Shown here: positions 61,214-64,000 of the stretch, piece after piece
How positions within the stretch are numbered: position 1 is the stretch's first letter
Layout of the letters: each line of letters opens with the position of its first letter
From: Epilithonimonas mollis
GTDB taxonomy: Bacteria; Bacteroidota; Bacteroidia; Flavobacteriales; Weeksellaceae
Assembly: GCF_900142325.1 (NCBI RefSeq)
Contig: NZ_FRAM01000002.1
Coordinates: 744,001-808,000 of the forward strand
Reading direction: 5' to 3'
Length of the DNA: 64,000 nt
Made by a program: the position numbers and the translations under genes
Notes under the pieces: generated by a model
Told to the model about the DNA's origin: nothing
Seen by the model: only the letters and a program-made list of their open reading frames with translations
Databases searched by the model: none

Positions 61214-62416
61214 TTAAGCAAATTCTGTATTGTATCTTTGAATCGCATCTTTTAAAAGTTCAACACTTCTTCTCAAGTCTTCCTTTTTCAAAACGTATGC
61301 AATTCTTACCTGCTTTTTTCCTAATTCCGGATTGCTGTAGAAACCGCCCATTGGCGCAACCATCACGGTCTCGTTATTATTGGAATAACTTTCCAAAAGC
61401 CATTGCGCAAATTTTTCTGTATCATCTACAGGTAATTCCACACCGCAATAGAATGCTCCTTTTGGTTTTGGACAGATTACTCCAGGAATCTCATTCAATA
61501 AGCTTACCAAAAGGTCTCTTCTTTCCGTGTATTCTTCTCTCACTTTGGCAATATATTCCGAATCGTTCTTGTGAGCAGCAGTTGCAGCAATTTGCCCCAA
61601 AAGAACAGGGCTCAATCTTGCCTGAGCAAATAAAATCGCAGCATCATGAATTTTTTTGGAACGTGTAATCATACAACCAATTCTTGCACCACACATTGAA
61701 TAACGTTTTGATTCTGAATCAATAACGATGACATTTTCTGCAACTTCCGGAAATTCGAACATCGAAATTTGTTTTTCGCCGTCGTAAACATATTCCCTGT
61801 AAACTTCATCCGAAATAATAACAATGTCATGTTTTTTCGCAATCACTGCCAGTTTCTGAAGTTCTTCTCGGGAGTATAAATAGCCTGTCGGATTTCCGGG
61901 ATTACAGATCACGATTGCTCTCGTTTTATCTGTAATTCTTTTTTCAAATTCTTCAATCGAAGGCAAGGCAAATCCTGTATCAATCGTTGAAGGAACTGCC
62001 ACAATATTGATATTGAAAGTTCCGGCAAATCCATTATAATTGGCATAATATGGTTCAGGAATTATGATTTCGTCGCCATCATCACAAAGTGTGGAAATCG
62101 CAAAATTCAAAGCTTCGGAACCTCCGTTGGTAACGATGAAATTATCTGTCGTTAAATCATTAAATCCTAATGAATGATAATAATCTCTAAGTGCAATCCT
62201 GTAATCCAGATTGCCTTCTGACAGCGCATATTCCAGAACTTTCAGGTCTATGTTTTTTACAGCATCCAAAGCCGTTTGTGGTGTTTCGATATCTGGCTGA
62301 CCAATGTTCAGGTGATAGACCTTGATGCCTTTTTGTTTGGCAGCAGTTGCAAATGGAACTAATTTTCTGACAGGTGATGCAGGCATATGCTGCGCTCTTT
62401 GCGATATTTTCGGCAT
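61214..62416 (-). CDS. Class I/II pyridoxal-phosphate aminotransferase
   Basis: A 400-residue aspartate-aminotransferase-like enzyme. The PLP site lysine is K237 (SESKRYSMCGARIG), with NPGNPTG (172-178) and ISDEVYREYVYDG shortly before it. Subfamily Ib features fit aspartate or aromatic aminotransferases. The amino donor and pathway cannot be fixed. The gene is upstream of the lipoprotein-murB pair on the same strand, 15 bases away, so the three may form an operon. Confidence 0.92.
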   Translation of the reverse strand: MPKISQRAQHMPASPVRKLVPFATAAKQKGIKVYHLNIGQPDIETPQTALDAVKNIDLKVLEYALSEGNLDYRIALRDYYHSLGFNDLTTDNFIVTNGGSEALNFAISTLCDDGDEIIIPEPYYANYNGFAGTFNINIVAVPSTIDTGFALPSIEEFEKRITDKTRAIVICNPGNPTGYLYSREELQKLAVIAKKHDIVIISDEVYREYVYDGEKQISMFEFPEVAENVIVIDSESKRYSMCGARIGCMITRSKKIHDAAILFAQARLSPVLLGQIAATAAHKNDSEYIAKVREEYTERRDLLVSLLNEIPGVICPKPKGAFYCGVELPVDDTEKFAQWLLESYSNNNETVMVAPMGGFYSNPELGKKQVRIAYVLKKEDLRRSVELLKDAIQRYNTEFA

Positions 62417-62472
62417 TATTTTAAAACTTTGAAGTGCAAAAATAAGCTTTAATTTATCAACAAAAAAATTGC

Positions 62473-62480
62473 TATTTTTG
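62473..62480 (+). promoter_or_regulatory. TAnnTTTG -7 element
   Basis: TATTTTTG lies 18 bases before the start of the DUF1801 gene. Confidence 0.55.
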
Positions 62481-62498
62481 ATTTAAATTAAACCTCCC

Positions 62499-62954
62499 AT
62501 GCAGATTTTTGTTGATACCGTTGAAGAATATATATCCCAGATTCCTGAGGAAAGACGGGATGCTTTCAGGAAACTATTGGAAACCGTTGATGAGAATCTT
62601 CCGACAGGTTTTCAGCAGACGATGCAATACGGAATGGTAACCTGGGTTGTGCCTCTGGAACTGTATCCCGCAGGTTATCACTGTGCGAAAGATATGCCTT
62701 TGCCTTTCATAAGTGTGGCTTCGCAAAAGAATTTTATTGCTTTTTACAATTCCGGGATTTATGCAGACCAGAAAATATTAGATTGGTTTGTTGCTGAGTT
62801 TCCAAAACATTCTAAAAAGACACTGGATATGGGGAAATCTTGCATAAGATTTAAAAAAGTGGAGGATATTATTTATGATCTGTTGGGTGAGCTTTGTCAG
62901 AAAATATCTGTTAATGAATGGATTGCGATTTATGAGAACAATTATAAAAAGTAA
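62499..62954 (+). CDS. DUF1801 (YdhG-like) protein
   Basis: A 151-residue cytosolic protein. It shows the DUF1801 layout: an N-terminal TVEEYISQIPEERRDAFRKLLETV helix, GMVTWVVPLELYP and SVASQKNFIAFY strands, and a C-terminal MGKSCIRFKKVEDI motif. The fold is related to the frataxin/YdhG group and its biochemical role is not established. It has its own promoter and is divergent from the aminotransferase gene. Confidence 0.87.
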   Translation: MQIFVDTVEEYISQIPEERRDAFRKLLETVDENLPTGFQQTMQYGMVTWVVPLELYPAGYHCAKDMPLPFISVASQKNFIAFYNSGIYADQKILDWFVAEFPKHSKKTLDMGKSCIRFKKVEDIIYDLLGELCQKISVNEWIAIYENNYKK

Positions 62955-63021
62955 TTTAGTTCTTTTTTTTTATTACAGACAATCATATTGCCAGTTATAA
63001 AAAGTAATTCATAAAAATGGT

Positions 63022-63029
63022 TATCTTTG
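63022..63029 (+). promoter_or_regulatory. TAnnTTTG -7 element
   Basis: TATCTTTG fits the consensus exactly. It precedes a 35-codon frame and could also drive the GreA/B-type gene 270 bases downstream. Confidence 0.5.
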
Positions 63030-63045
63030 AGTATCTAATCACGAA

Positions 63046-63153
63046 ATGACAAAATTTTTATCAGATCAAAATCTGACTATCATCCGGAAAGTTGTAATTT
63101 CTTATTTGCTGGATGATATTTTTCTGCAAAATTCCAAGGAGTTTCTTTCTTAA
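63046..63153 (+). pseudogene. 35-codon frame, possibly a truncated gene
   Basis: The frame begins MTKFLSDQNLTIIRKV and stops right where the GC-rich inverted repeat begins, 17 bases after a consensus -7 element. This is what insertion of a repeat into a larger gene would leave, but no downstream remainder in frame is recognisable. It may equally be chance or a genuine small protein. Low confidence. Confidence 0.25.
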
Positions 63154-63295
63154 GCCCTGTCTTGGCTATCGGACAGGGATTTAGTACTGTCATTTCTAAT
63201 AATAAATATATTTTGCTGTCTTCTGCCAGTGGTTTTTTTATGGACCGCCGATGAGCCATATCGCAAAGCAGTATAAAAATTTAAATAAAATAATT

Positions 63296-63670
63296 ATGTC
63301 ACATAAAATCATTGTAACGACCGGAATCTATGATCTAATCAAAGAACAAATCAGACGGAAAAAAGTATCCCGTGCGGAGGAATACCGTTTGATTGCTGAG
63401 CTAAAACATGCTAAACAAGTCTTGAGAAGAGAATTGCCAGAGGATGCTGTTACCGTAAACCGTAAAGTAACCATTAAAGATCATACGGAAAACAAAGAAG
63501 AAACTTATCTTTTTGTTGACACTGCCAAAGAAAAAAAAGCAAAAGGGAAATTTTCCATCATGTCCAGAATGGGAATAGCAACTGTTGGATACAGGGTTGG
63601 AGACGTAATTAATTGGCCTTTTTCCGATGGAGAAAGAAAGATTGAAATAACAAATGTAGAATTCATCTAA
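63296..63670 (+). CDS. GreA/GreB-type transcription factor, short (Rnk-like) form
   Basis: A 124-residue protein. The C-terminal half is a GreA/B C-terminal FKBP-like domain (SIMSRMGIATVGYRVGDVINWPFSDGERKIEITNVEF). The N-terminal part is a short helical region (YDLIKEQIRRKK, EEYRLIAELKHAK) and not the full 75-residue coiled coil with acidic tip, so it resembles Rnk or other secondary-channel binders rather than full GreA. I chose the ATG before SHKIIVTTG; the upstream extension is intergenic in character. Transcript cleavage activity is therefore uncertain. Confidence 0.85.
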   Translation: MSHKIIVTTGIYDLIKEQIRRKKVSRAEEYRLIAELKHAKQVLRRELPEDAVTVNRKVTIKDHTENKEETYLFVDTAKEKKAKGKFSIMSRMGIATVGYRVGDVINWPFSDGERKIEITNVEFI

Positions 63671-63688
63671 TCTACATCATTTATCAAG

Positions 63689-63718
63689 AGCGGGATCAGT
63701 AATGATTCTGCTTTTTTT
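63689..63718 (+). terminator. Terminator after the GreA/B-type gene
   Basis: AGCGGGATCA and TGATTCTGCT pair with wobbles around a short GTAA loop, followed by seven T residues. Confidence 0.7.
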
Positions 63719-63808
63719 GTCTCTTGAAGAGAATTTGACGGAAATATGGCAACTGTTTGATGGTAATAATATTATGAATTACAACTGTACTTTTTATATT
63801 TTTACGCA

Positions 63809-64000
63809 ATGAAAAAAATAATTCCGGTTTTTTCGTTGTTTTTTATAATTCTAAGCTGCAAAACTTATAATACTTCAATTTTGGAAAATGGTGATTTACT
63901 TTTCGTCCCGGCTGCAGATTCCGGATTATCCGGAGCGATCAATAACGTGACTCAGACAGAGAAGAAAACTTCTTATGATCATGTAGGCATTGTGAAAAAA
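63809..64000 (+). CDS. YiiX/YebB-like lipoprotein (3' truncated by window)
   Basis: The first 64 residues of a lipoprotein: signal (PVFSLFFIILSC, Cys at 17), then NGDLLFVPAADSGLSGAINNVT and KKTSYDHVGIV. The GDLLF and YDHVGI strands match the YiiX/NlpC-type permuted papain fold, where the His is catalytic and the Cys would lie further on, outside the window. Likely an amidase or lipid-acting hydrolase of the outer membrane. TATTTTTA at 63796 may be the -7 element. Confidence 0.75.
   Translation, partial: MKKIIPVFSLFFIILSCKTYNTSILENGDLLFVPAADSGLSGAINNVTQTEKKTSYDHVGIVKK

Larger units (their letters stand above)
62955..63295. other. 341-bp gap with a short frame and a GC-rich inverted repeat
   Basis: The gap contains a good -7 element, a 35-codon frame (listed separately) and the inverted repeat CCCTGTC-N10-GACAGGG at 63154-63177. 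No other convincing gene is visible. Confidence 0.6.

Overview
The window looks like chromosome from a low-GC member of the Bacteroidota, class Flavobacteriia, most likely a Chryseobacterium-like organism (family Weeksellaceae). Supporting signs are type IX secretion (T9SS) sorting domains on three proteins, a SusC/SusD pair, SecD and SecF fused in one chain, promoters of the TAnnTTTG type, starts without Shine-Dalgarno sequences, and AT-rich intergenic DNA. I see no rRNA, tRNA, CRISPR array, prophage or complete insertion sequence. Genus assignment is inference.

Layout. 1-5.4 kb: the 3' part of an RND efflux pump gene, a J-domain/KTSC protein, a META lipoprotein, a small acidic protein, a polytopic membrane protein and a 3-hydroxyacyl-CoA dehydrogenase. 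5.5-11.4 kb (minus strand): an M23 peptidase, two Gfo/Idh/MocA oxidoreductases flanking a RelE/ParE-type toxin-antitoxin pair, and a divergent FabI-like/FabH-like pair separated by 14 perfect copies of a 7-bp repeat. 11.5-21.4 kb (mostly plus): pcm, mazG, a lemA-TPM-TPM operon, a KefF/KefC-like pair, a PhyH dioxygenase and an M3 peptidase. 21.5-31.2 kb: a carboxymuconolactone-decarboxylase-like protein with a Crp-type regulator, a PH/SHOCT protein, two T9SS cargo proteins, an ABC-F ATPase, a deoxyhypusine-synthase-like enzyme, a 48-residue protein, a DUF493 protein and ferritin.

31.5-43.2 kb is the main accessory block, a polysaccharide utilisation locus: SusC, SusD, a LamG-type surface lipoprotein, two tandem glucoamylase-fold (GH144-like) lipoproteins, a secreted alpha/beta-hydrolase and a GH3 beta-glucosidase. 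The enzyme set points to beta-1,2-glucan as substrate. In that model the lipoproteins bind and cut the glucan at the surface, SusCD imports oligosaccharides, and GH3 finishes them in the periplasm. A strong hairpin separates the uptake genes from the hydrolase genes.

43.3-64 kb returns to mostly housekeeping genes: a T9SS-exported sugar dehydrogenase, SecDF, a helical protein of unknown function, a TetA-like MFS pump, a CLC channel, TatA, a PAP2 phosphatase, RlmH, a YihY-family protein, a 33-residue basic protein, NhaA, a RelA/SpoT enzyme, ProC, a DsbA-family protein, MurB, an aminotransferase, a DUF1801 protein, a GreA/B-type factor and the start of a YiiX-like lipoprotein. The least ordinary non-coding DNA is at 48.7-49.2 kb: eight 21-bp repeats next to a 240-bp inverted-repeat element. 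Three related hairpins and several short GC-rich repeats are scattered in other gaps. I found no clear-cut new multi-gene system. The best candidates for follow-up are the glucan locus, the FabI/FabH-like pair, the repeat cluster at 48.7 kb and the hairpin structures.
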